Part shown: one piece after another, positions 55,319 through 64,000 of the stretch
How positions within the stretch are numbered: the stretch's first letter is position 1
Layout of the letters: each line of letters starts with the position of its first letter
Assembly (NCBI RefSeq): GCF_029407905.1
Contig: NC_073627.1
Span: 45,997,001-46,061,000, forward strand
From: Bubalus kerabau
Taxonomy: Eukaryota; Chordata; Mammalia; Artiodactyla; Bovidae
Direction: 5' to 3'
Length of the DNA: 64,000 nt
Position numbers and translations under genes: made by a program
Notes under the pieces: generated by a model
Databases searched by the model: none
Seen by the model: only the letters and a program-made list of their open reading frames with translations
Told to the model about the DNA's origin: nothing

Positions 55319-57520
55319 AAGAAAGGGAGTGGGGACAGAAAAGAAGAAAGGAAGGAGGGGAGGAAAGATCAGGAAGGCTTTGGACAGACAAAAGGGGAGG
55401 AAGAAGCCATTTGATGGCTGATGCAGATAGAGAATGGTCCTCCAGCACTAACAGACCAGGTTTCTTTCCCCCCACCCCCTGCTCAGCTCAGCTCTACAAC
55501 TTCAGGGTAGTTTCAGGCTTGATTCTCCAGCTCAGGCTGCAGCAACCACATCCTTCCAGACCCAAATTCAGCCAAAAAGAGCAAGTGTCCCTGCAGAAGT
55601 GCAGCAATTCACTCTGGTTGGACCAGCTTAGGTCACCTGCCCACCATCCACCCAGGAGGCAATCAGGGGGCATTGTGATACACTGCTCAGCTTTGGGTTG
55701 AATCATGGGTTCTACTCCTGATGCTGGGAGCAGAACTAACTCCACCCAGAAGTTCACAGACCAAAAGCGGGACAGAGATGTTTCGAGGGGAAAATTAGGG
55801 CATAGCTACCAAAGAGATAGTAATGGATGGACATGGATGCAGAGTTTCCTGGACTCAGTAGATATTCACCGGTTCCATATCCTGAAGAGAATCTGAGGTT
55901 CAGAGTGGTTTCATGACTTTCCCAAGACAACCGAGCGGTAAGAAGTAGACTGAGGACTCAAGTTCAGGTCTTCTGCTCCAATTCGAAGATATAAACTCTG
56001 TGTGTCTTGGGAGGTAAGAGTACTAAAGCCTACAATCGGGCTGGATGGTGATACAGATGAAGGTATCTTCTTGATAGAATGCACCCAGCTTATGGAGAGT
56101 TTTACAAGTCAGGAAGAGGAGGCTGAGTTTAGTGAAGAAGGAAATAGGAAACTTCTGTGGGTTTCAGTCGAGACAGTGACAGGGTGGAAGCTGAGACCCA
56201 CCCCACAAGACTGCTGTCGGGGGATCCAGACTCATCAGTTCAGACGGAAACTCCCTGTTACACCTTGGGGACATTTTCAGAAAGACGGTCTCTGCAAGGC
56301 GTGCCTACTCCGCACCCCCACCGCGTGGCTCCAGCCTGTCCTTGGGAGATGCTAAGGGCCCCTCCCCCTTCACCATGTTGTGGCTTTGGCAACCACTTTG
56401 GAAACTGCAAGTTTTAAATGAATTTCCACCCCAGAGGAAGTTGAGAAGCAGGCATGTTCCGCCAGGCACTTCTGAGCTCCCAACATTTCTCCTTCCCCTT
56501 CAGTCAAAGGATCAAACACTCTTTCACAATGGAAGGAGGGGACAGAGGGAAGAAGCAGGCAGAAGGGTTAACAGAAAGAAAATAAAAGAATAAGAGAATC
56601 TCATTTGATCTTAATCAGACAAAGTTTACATCTGAATTATACATTTTTCCCTTCCCTGCTGAGAAAACCAATACATGAGGGAAAACAAATCACATGGTAT
56701 TTATTTACTTCCCTTGAAATCTCTCTGATTGATTCCAAAAGGATTTAGGAGGCTTCCAAGACTAAACACAGTGGTGACTATGATAATTAGGGACCAAAAA
56801 AAGGCAACAAGACTGTGAAGGTAGCAGAGAGAGTATGGATCAGCAGACACCTGAGGGAAAAAAACTGATTTGTGACTTGGAGCTTCAATTTGGCCCCATG
56901 TGGGCAAAATACTAGCTCGACATTAGTTTCGTCCTCTGATGATAGAAAGCATTCAAATGCATCTGTGGCCACAAACTTTTTTTTTTTCCTGAGACTCCAC
57001 TCAAGATGAAATACATTACATGAGACTGACAAATTACATCTGAGCTACAGAGAATAACAAGGGCAGTAAACCCAAAGGGCTTTTGAAGGAGGCGGTGTCC
57101 AGAATGGCAATGAACGTTCTACACGGCATTTTTTGTTGCCAAAAGAATAAGCATACTGTTGGACTGAATCATGTGTCCTTTGAGTAGAAAGACGTCCAGC
57201 TCATCCCAGGCCTGGATGAGTTAACTGTAGCCAGATGGGCAGTGTGGAAGGTGCTGAGATGTAGAGCTTGTTGACCTGATCTGGACCTACACATGAAGCT
57301 GGAGCACACAGAGGAGAGGAGAGGACTATAACCAGCTGCCCATCCGTTCCTGGCCCTTTAAGCAACCTGACCCAATCACACACCCCATCCCTGGAGGTCA
57401 ATCAAGCACCTTTCCTCCCCATCCCTTAACCCCTGCATGCTTTAAGATCCTGTCGTATCTGAAGTCTTCAGCTACCACTACACAAGTTCAACCTCCAATT
57501 AGAATGAATATCTGTAGGTT
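55319..57520. other. 2.2 kb without recognisable gene
   Basis: A polypurine tract lies at 55316-55400 and a MIR-like piece at 55885-55985 (minus). The rest is unassigned. No frame shows a known domain. Confidence 0.45.
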
Positions 57521-57534
57521 GCCTCCCCACATCC

Positions 57535-57733
57535 AGGCTTCCCTGTGGCTCAACTGGTAAAGAACCTGCCTGCAGTGCAGGAGACCTGGGTTCGATCCCT
57601 GGGCTGGGAAGATGCCCTGGAGAAGGGAAAGACTACTCACTCCAGTATTCTGGCCCAGAGAATTCCAGGGACTGTATAGTCCATGGGGTCGCAAAGAGTC
57701 AGACACAACTGGGCAACTTTCACTTACTTACTT
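57535..57733 (+). mobile_element. Bov-tA SINE
   Basis: Head 'aggcttccctgtggctcaac', complete B box and BovA body. The target-site duplication cctccccacatcc / cttccccacatcc (12 of 13 match) lies at 57522-57534 and 57735-57747. Confidence 0.92.
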
Positions 57734-57747
57734 CCTTCCCCACATCC

Positions 57748-58332
57748 ATTCCCTCCTTCTCCCACTTTAGTGTGCCTGAATGTCCTTTGAGAGCACTCTT
57801 GCCCCCATTTTCAGCCATGTGGTTTTGGGTGGGATTGATTCTATCCCCAAACCTAGGGCTGAATCTTCTGACTCAACACTTAATGAATCCATACATCACA
57901 TTTTCCTGACCCTGGTGGTTGCCTTCATGGAAGGACAGTGACCCAGATCAGGAAGCTTAGTTCTGGGAGTTTTGATTTTCTCTTTCTCCTCTGGAAAGAA
58001 AGTGGGAAGGATGCAGTCCCCACCACTGCTGGCAGCCACCCTGTGACATGAGGTCAGGGCCAGTTGAAGAAAGAAGTAAATAAAGAAGAAACTAAATGGG
58101 AAGATGGGCACGACTGGATTCTAGTGATACCATTTAAACCCAAGCAATGAGCCATTCTTAAAGCCAGGTTTACCCCTGGACTTCCCAATTAACTTGCTTA
58201 AACCAGGTTGGGTCCTAATAGATAATCCACCCTTGCCTCCCATGGAGTTAGGATTACCTCATTCTCCCTTCCACTGGGACCCTGACACTTTCTGACAGAT
58301 CCTGCCCTACCCCACTCCTCTTGAGCCTTTGG
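57748..58332. other. No gene or clear repeat seen
   Basis: Unassigned sequence. Confidence 0.4.
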
Positions 58333-58652
58333 TATCTCCTACTAGCTCGGGTAGTAAAGAATCCACCTGCAATGCAGGAGACCCCGGTTTGATACCTGGG
58401 TTGGGAAGATTCCCCTGGAGAAAGGATAGGCTACCCACTCCAGTATTCTTGGGCTTCCCTGGTGGCTCAGACAATAAAGAATCCACCTGCAATGCAGGAG
58501 ACCTGGGTTAGAAAGATCCCCTGGAGGCGAGTATGGCAACCAACTCCAGTATTCTTGCCTGGAGAATCCCCATGGACAGAAGAGCCTGGAGGGCTACAGT
58601 CCATGCGGTTGCAAAGAGTTGAACACGACTGAGCGACTAAACACAGCACAAC
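58333..58652 (+). mobile_element. Bov-tA SINE with two tRNA heads
   Basis: A first head and partial BovA body (58333-58449) stop at 'ccagtattcttg'. A full second Bov-tA unit starts at once with 'ggcttccctggtggctcaga'. The break point is the same as in 2330-2618. Confidence 0.9.
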
Positions 58653-59222
58653 AGAAGGTAGGAACTTCCTACTCCCAGTTTCCACTCTTGATGGTGCCGG
58701 TGGAGCAAGCCCTGGCCTCCAAGGAAGACTGGGAATAATTCCAACATCAGTTACAGATGATAAGAGAAAGCTGGATCAATAGGCAAAGTGCAGCAGCTAA
58801 TCAATCCAAGCAAGCCTTTGGAGGCTCCTGCTCTCAGGAGCTTTGAGAGCCAGACTGAGCGGTGTCTCCAGGAATCCAGGCAGGTGGTACTTAGCAGGCC
58901 TGTCAACAGGTAGAAGGCTCCACAGCACCAGATTGGGGTCTGGGGCTAGGACTCCTGATTAGGAGAAGAACTGGCAGAAGCAAGCAGGATTCCCAACTTA
59001 GAAAGAGCCAGGCCAATTATTTAGCAAAGAATTCAGGCAAGAAAACATCCAAATACCAGAAGGGGCCAGTTCAGTCTTTGTATCAGAAACCAGGCAGAAG
59101 TCCAATGACTTCAGTGATGAAAATATCAGAAACCAGTTTGGAGGCCAAGCTGACCTGACTCTGGGTCCTTAAAGACATCAAGACAGAGCTGGTGCTGCAG
59201 CTGAGGGTTCAAGGGCCTGACA
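58653..59222. other. No gene or clear repeat seen
   Basis: Unassigned sequence. Confidence 0.4.
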
Positions 59223-59434
59223 GGACAGCTGTGTGCATGCTCAGTCGTGTCCAGCTCTTTGTGACCCTGTGCACTGTAGCCTGCCAGGCTCCTCTTGTCT
59301 GTGGGAGCCTCCAGGCAAGAACACTGGAGTGGGTTGCCATGCCCTCCTCCAGGGGATCTTCCCAATCCAGGGATTGAACTCACGTCTTCTGCATTAGGAG
59401 GTGGATCTTTATCACTAAGCCACTAAGGAAGCCT
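59223..59434 (-). mobile_element. Bov-tA SINE
   Basis: Reverse-oriented with 'gcatgctcagtcgtgtccag' at the left and 'atcactaagccactaaggaa' (head) at the right. A caagg.cctga-type imperfect duplication flanks it. Confidence 0.88.
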
Positions 59435-59819
59435 CCAAGGACCTGAACTATGTGGTTTTCCACTCAGTGCAAGAAAGCATTTAAAACAGAGACTCTCTCC
59501 TACCCCAAATCTACCTTCTCTTCTTACTAAATATTAACCTATAAGCTTTGGTCAAAGTGCCAATGTACCAAACACTGACAAAGGAAAAGGTTGTTGTTTT
59601 TTTTCCCATGTTCCCCCTTCTTCATGTTTGGAATGCTGGTTTAAGTAGGAAAGGCCCAGAGCTATGGCAGCCATCTTGCAACCCTGAGGAAACAGCCAAC
59701 AGAAAGTAAAGCCATGGTCTAGAACCTGGTATCAATGGAGCTATTAAACCATCCCTGGGACCACCCTCTCCTGAACTCTTCGTTCTGTGAGGGAACTGAA
59801 TCTCTCAAGTGTTTAAGCC

Positions 59820-60006
59820 AGTGGTTCTCAAAGTATGTTCCCAGGCCAGCAGCACCAGCACCATATGGGAATATGTTACAAAGACACATTCTCAGGCCCC
59901 AACCAGACCTATAAGAACCTGAAATTCTACAGGAGGGCCCTGCAATCTGAGTTTTACGAAGCCCCTTGGTGATTCTGACGTGTGCTACAGTTTGAGAATT
60001 CCTGGC
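59820..60006. mobile_element. hAT-Charlie nonautonomous element (MER5/MER20-like)
   Basis: Near-complete element with a 5' end 'cagtggttctcaaagtatgt' and a 3' end 'cagtttgagaattcctgg', which are inverted relative to each other. 'tctcaggccccaaccagacc' and 'gtgattctgacgtgtgctac' lie inside. Confidence 0.7.
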
Positions 60007-60199
60007 TTAAACCACTGTTTATCAGCTTTTCTGAGACTCAGCTGAAAGCATTTACAATTGACACATTTCTTCACAGCATTCCTGAACTGCTTATGGGATG
60101 TCAGGAGGCTGAGGGCAAAGTGGGGTGACTGACATTCAGAAAATCAAGAGAGTTTCAAAGAGGAAATGGAACTCACAAAGGAAAACATAAATAAAAATT

Positions 60200-60690
60200 A
60201 AGCACTTCTAGCCATCAAAATAATCACAAATACAATTAAAATCAAAAGACAACCAAAAGAAAACACTGGGGAGAATCATTGCAACAAACAGGACAACTCT
60301 CCAAATCCTCTCTTTGTCAAAAAGACAAAATGTGAAAACTATAAAGGAAAACAATAAAATCCTAAATAAAAAGACAAAAAACACAAAAAAATTTTTACAG
60401 AATGGGAACTACAAATGGATAATTACGAGCAAAAATGCTCAACTTCTTAGTAATCAAAGCAACTGTGAATTAGTATGAGATAGGCTGATCCATTGAGTTA
60501 GCAAAGATTGAATAAGAGAAACTTCTTGATGAGGTAAGGGCAGAATAAGATGAAGACTTTCCTGCACAGCCAGCAGGGGTGTTTAGATTGGAACTGCCAC
60601 CATTCTGGAAAGCAACCAGGCCACATTCATCAAGAGATGGTTCGATGTTCATACTGTCTGAAATCAGGAATTCAACGTCCATTTGTCTAA
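60200..60690 (+). mobile_element. L1M ORF2 C-terminal relic
   Basis: 'acaaatggataattacgagc', 'aaaaatgctcaacttcttag', 'tgagttagcaaagattgaat' and 'gatgttcatactgtctgaaa' keep the order of old L1 ORF2 text, highly diverged. Confidence 0.55.
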
Positions 60691-60691
60691 T

Positions 60692-60765
60692 CCAGAGGTC
60701 GGCAAAGGCCTGTTTTTGTATGGTCTACAGGCTAAGAATGGTTTTTACATTCTTAAAAGGTCGGA
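60692..60765. mobile_element. hAT-Charlie relic, left end
   Basis: 'cagaggtcggcaaaggcctg' and 'atggtctacaggctaagaat' with ggtttttacattctt fit the Charlie-type consensus that also covers 60948-61166. Confidence 0.55.
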
Positions 60766-60848
60766 AGAAGAATGAGGAAAGAGAAAGAAGAAAAAAAGAG
60801 GAAGGAGAAGAAGGAAAAGATGGGGGGAGGGGAAGGACAGAAGAAACA
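60757..60848 (+). repeat. Polypurine tract
   Basis: About 90 bases almost entirely A and G, with a G-run near 60822. It sits between two hAT-Charlie pieces. Confidence 0.8.
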
Positions 60849-60947
60849 GCAAACAACAGAGCCCACACTGGGTATAGCTAAATCTATTTTCTATCTGCCT
60901 TTTACTGAAAAAAAAAAGTGCCCATCCGTGACTGGTTAGTCTAAAGC

Positions 60948-61166
60948 AGGGTTGGCAACCCATGGCCCGTGGGTCAAATCCAATCAGCCACCTGTTTTTA
61001 TAAGTAAAATTGTATTTTAACACATCCACACTCGTTAGTTTGTAGCTAATGGCTGCTTTTGTGCTACCATGGGGAGCTGAGTCGTTATGGCAGAGATTTT
61101 ATGGCCCACCAAACTTAAAATATTTATTATCTGGCCCTTTACCAAAAGTCTGCCAACTCCTGGTCT
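60948..61166 (+). mobile_element. hAT-Charlie nonautonomous element
   Basis: 'cagggttggcaacccatggc' at the left end and 'gtctgccaactcctgg' at the right end are inverted. 'cctgtttttataagtaaaat' and 'tatttattatctggcccttt' are internal landmarks. There is no transposase frame. Confidence 0.7.
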
Positions 61167-61348
61167 AAAGAACTAATCAGAAAGCTAGATTAAAATGTAT
61201 GCACAGAGATGTTCATCACAGTGTTATTCACAGAAGACCAGTTAAACAAATGATGGATTATTTACCTGAGACAATGAGCAGGCATTTACCTCATACCCTT
61301 ACGTCTTAAGGACTCAATAAGCAATAGCAATTATCTGTATCTATTTTC

Positions 61349-61905
61349 TTAGGCTCCAAAATCACTGTAGACAGTGACTGCAGCCATGAAATGAAAAGAT
61401 GCTTGCTCCTTGGTAGGAAAGCTGTGACAAACCTTGACGGCGTATTAAAAAGCAGAGATATCACTTTGCTGACAAAGGTCCATCTAGTCAAAGCCATGGT
61501 TTTTCCAATAATCATATACAGATGTGAGTGTTGGACCATCAAGAAGGCTAAATGTGGAAGAACTGATGCTTTCAAATTGTGGTGCTGGAGAAGAGTCTTG
61601 AGAGTCCCTTGAACAGCAAGGAGATCAAACTAGTCAATCCTTAAGGAAATCAACACTGAGCATTCATTGAAAGGACTGAAGCTGAAACTCCAATACTTTG
61701 GCCACCTGATGTGAACAGCCAACTCATTGGAAAGAGACCTTGATGCTGGGAAAGATTGAGGGCAGGAGGAGATGGGGATGACAGAGGACGAGATGGTTGG
61801 ATAGCATCACTGACTCAATGGACATGAGTTTGAGCAAACTCTGGGAGACAATGAAGGACAGGAAGTCCTCGGGGCCACAAAGAGTCAGACATGACTGAAC
61901 AACAA
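61349..61905 (+). mobile_element. BovB 3' end, diverged
   Basis: The copy starts in the 'ggctccaaaatcactgtaga' segment (after the RT catalytic region). It covers the C-terminal blocks with stops (for example TGA after RVP near 61610) to the terminus. Confidence 0.9.
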
Positions 61906-62069
61906 TGGTATATGGAGTCATTTTTGTGTGTTTTCAAAGAACTAGTCATAAAACAGAAAAGCAGGCTTTAGCAATACCTAAATTTGTTTCTTTTGTATTA
62001 TTTCAATTAAAATTTAAAATATAGAGATGCAGAAGGAAAAAAGGAACTGAAAAGAACGAAGCAAAGCTG

Positions 62070-62680
62070 CACCAGTATACAGCACAGGGAACTATAGTCC
62101 ACACCTTGCAATCATCTATAATGGAAAAGAACCTGAAAAAGAATATATTCAATACATATACAGTAAGTTCTCTACAAGAACCTTCAAATTGTGAGCTTTC
62201 AAAGGGACGAACATGCTTTCCATCCATGTCAGGCATGAGTGAAATTGCAGCTTGCCCTCCGTCTCCTGTTGCTGATGGTCCTTCAGCTCTACCATCTCCC
62301 ACTTCCAGTCAGTAACTCTTCTTGAGCATTCACTCGATGCCAGCCCCTGTATGCTGGCTATTATACTGTACCACTGTACTTTTCAAGGCACTGTTCTGTA
62401 AGATTTAAAATGTTTATTTTGGGGGGTTGTTTTTAATGTATTATTTGTATGAAAAGTATTATAAACCTATTACAGTACTGCGCTATATAGTCAATTGTGC
62501 TCATTGGTACCTAGGATAACTCTGTTGGGCTTATGAACAAATTGGATATATGAACACACTCTCAGAATGGAACTCGTTTGTATGTAAGGGATTTCCTGTA
62601 CATAACTGTATCCCTGTGCTGTATACCTGAAACGAACATAACATTGTAAATTAACTATACTTCAATTTTAAAAATGGGTA
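62070..62680 (+). mobile_element. Artiodactyl L1 3' end, split by a Tigger-like MITE
   Basis: L1 text 'cagtatacagcacagggaac' to 'aagaatatattcaatacata' (62075-62160) continues after the MITE with 'cataactgtatccctgtgct' and 'taacattgtaaattaactat' (from 62601). Confidence 0.8.
62161..62598 (+). mobile_element. Tigger/Tc1-type MITE, copy 2
   Basis: It starts with cagtaagttctctaca and ends with tgtaagggatttcctg, inverted to each other. TA dinucleotides flank it at 62159-62160 and 62599-62600. Same orientation and about 80 percent identity to 37373-37820. It sits inside an artiodactyl L1 3' end, so it inserted after that L1. Confidence 0.85.
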
Positions 62681-62682
62681 AG

Positions 62683-62851
62683 GGATTTCCCTGGTGGTCC
62701 AGTGAGAAGAATCTGCCTTCCAATGCAGGGGACATGGGTTCACTCTGCGGTCAGGGAACTAAGATCCTACATGACACAGCAAACTAAGCCCATACCCTGC
62801 AACGAGAGAAGCCTGTGTGTGCTGCAACAAAGACTCAGCACAGCCAAAAAA
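62683..62851 (+). mobile_element. CHR-type SINE
   Basis: Head 'gggatttccctggtggtcca', then a B-box side 'gggttcactctgcggtcagg' and the body 'gcaacaaagactcagcacag'. It is followed by a T-run at 62862-62872. Confidence 0.85.
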
Positions 62852-63189
62852 ACTGTCGTGGTTTTTTTTTTTTAATCTCATCAATAATTCTTTTAGGGTT
62901 ACAGGATCCTGGATAACTTTTCATTTGCTCCCATCTACTTTTCAGCAATTTCCAAGTTTCCTGTAATGGGTGAATAGTGCTCTTATTATTTTCAATTAAA
63001 AAGCCTTATTTCTCAGAAAGTAATTGAATTTGGAAACCCAGCTGAGGGCCAGGGGCAGGCTTTGGATCTAGTTGCTACAGAAACCTGAACTGGGCTGCAT
63101 AGCATGAGGAAAAGGCTGAGGAATGAAATTTGGAAAAAGAAGCCAGGGTGTGGTGTGAGACCGGGCCCAAAGCAGAGGCAAGTGGCCTG

Positions 63190-63365
63190 TGGAAAACCGC
63201 AGGGGCCACAGAACTTAGAAAACACGAGCAGGTCTAGCGAGGCTACTCACCGAATGGACCCCAGACCGGCCGCACTGGTACCACGGGTCAGAAGCGGACA
63301 GCCTCAGGCCACGCCCCAGACCGCCTGCGTCAGGTGATGTGCGCGCATGCTCACGTCTGCGGAGC
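63190..63365. other. CpG-dense patch
   Basis: By hand I count about 15 CpG dinucleotides in 175 bases, including two in gcgcgc at 63341-63346. The rest of the window is CpG-poor. It is shorter than the usual CpG-island threshold of 200 bases. Confidence 0.6.
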
Positions 63366-63466
63366 CAGAGCTGGTCTGTCTGGACTGTTAACCCTCCTCC
63401 ATTCACCACTCTCTTCCTCCTCAGGCTTTTCCAGTAAATTCATTACACTTAAAATACCTTCCAAAG

Positions 63467-63623
63467 GGACTTCCCTGGGGGTCCAGTGGCTGGGACATCG
63501 CCTTCCAATGCAGGGGGCATGGGATCAATCCTTGGCCAGCGAGCTAAAATCCCATGTGCCTCAAGAGACCAAAACATAGAACAGAAGCAATGTTGGAACA
63601 AGTTCAATAAAGACCTAAAAAAT
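63467..63623 (+). mobile_element. CHR-type SINE
   Basis: Head 'gggacttccctgggggtcca' and the body to 'ataaagacctaaaaaataaa' are recognisable, with a diverged middle part. Confidence 0.85.
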
Positions 63624-63721
63624 AAAACAACTTCCATGAGAGATTCATGCCTTCCTCACAGATCAAAATGGAAGCTTAAAACAGATAGATGGGCAAACCA
63701 CTGCCCACCCCCACCGCACGC

Positions 63722-63761
63722 ACGCACTCTCTCTCTCTCTCTCACATACACACACACACAC
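63722..63761 (+). repeat. (CT)n(CA)n compound microsatellite
   Basis: About nine CT units followed, after a short interruption, by about eight CA units. Likely length-polymorphic. Confidence 0.9.
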
Positions 63762-63866
63762 AGGCCAGGCTTGAGCAAACATCAGGAGCTGGAAAACACC
63801 TGAAGAGCAGCAGGGGTGTCATCCAGAGGCCCAGAGAGGCCTGTCAAGCCTCCAGCGACTTGTGTT

Positions 63867-64000
63867 CTAAGTCCCTTCAGTCCTGTCCGACTCTTTGCAA
63901 CCCCATGGACCGCAACCCACCAGGCTCCTCTGTCCATGGGATTCTCCATGCAAAAATGCTGGAGTGAGTTGCCATGCCCTCTTCCAGGGGATCTCCCCAA
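63867..64000 (-). mobile_element. Bov-tA SINE, cut by the window end
   Basis: Reverse-oriented BovA body with 'gtcctgtccgactctttgca' and 'caggctcctctgtccatggg'. The tRNA head lies beyond the window. Confidence 0.9.

Overview
This is a ruminant (bovid-type) nuclear DNA window. Species-level assignment is not possible by eye. The clade call rests on abundant, well-preserved BovB (RTE) LINE 3' ends, Bov-tA and Bov-A2 SINEs, the CHR-type tRNA-Glu SINEs of cetartiodactyls, and artiodactyl L1 3' ends. Eutherian-wide fossils (MIR, L2, hAT-Charlie, L1M, mariner and Tigger-like MITEs) form the background.

I find no convincing protein-coding gene or host exon. Every reading frame with recognisable protein similarity lies in a retrotransposon: the reverse transcriptase and C-terminal region of BovB, or ORF2 of L1. 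All of these are 5'-truncated or broken. The window reads as intergenic or deep intronic DNA.

Layout. 1-8.4 kb: mostly single-copy sequence with MIR/L2, an L1 3' end carrying two stacked SINEs (2.2-2.95 kb), an older L1 3' end (6.2-7.0 kb), and a palindromic mariner MITE (7.93-8.02 kb). 8.3-17.5 kb: L1 fragments invaded by BovB, CHR and Bov-tA copies. 17.5-26.2 kb: low in young repeats, mainly MIR and unassigned sequence, a possible place for regulatory DNA. 26.2-27.5 kb: a diverged inverted duplication with arms of about 215-221 bp. 27.5-38.5 kb: dense nested LINEs, including a 1.7 kb BovB with target-site duplications (TSDs), a roughly 3 kb old L1 interrupted by a young L1 with a 16-bp TSD, a solo ERV-like LTR and a Tigger-like MITE. 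38.5-50 kb: mixed unique sequence and SINEs. At 50.0 kb there is a U2 snRNA/L1 chimeric retropseudogene with a perfect 13-bp TSD, the most distinctive single feature here. 50-64 kb: BovB, L1, Bov-tA and CHR copies, two hAT relics, a second copy of the Tigger-like MITE, a CpG-dense patch near 63.2 kb and a (CT)n(CA)n microsatellite at 63.7 kb.

The elements interact mainly by nesting: L1 machinery mobilised the SINEs and the U2 chimera, while BovB inserted its own 5'-truncated copies. The nesting gives a relative chronology, with MIR, L2, hAT and L1M oldest, then CHR and the Tigger-like MITE, then Bov-tA, Bov-A2, BovB and the youngest L1. Repeat names and boundaries come from recognition by eye, not from a library search.
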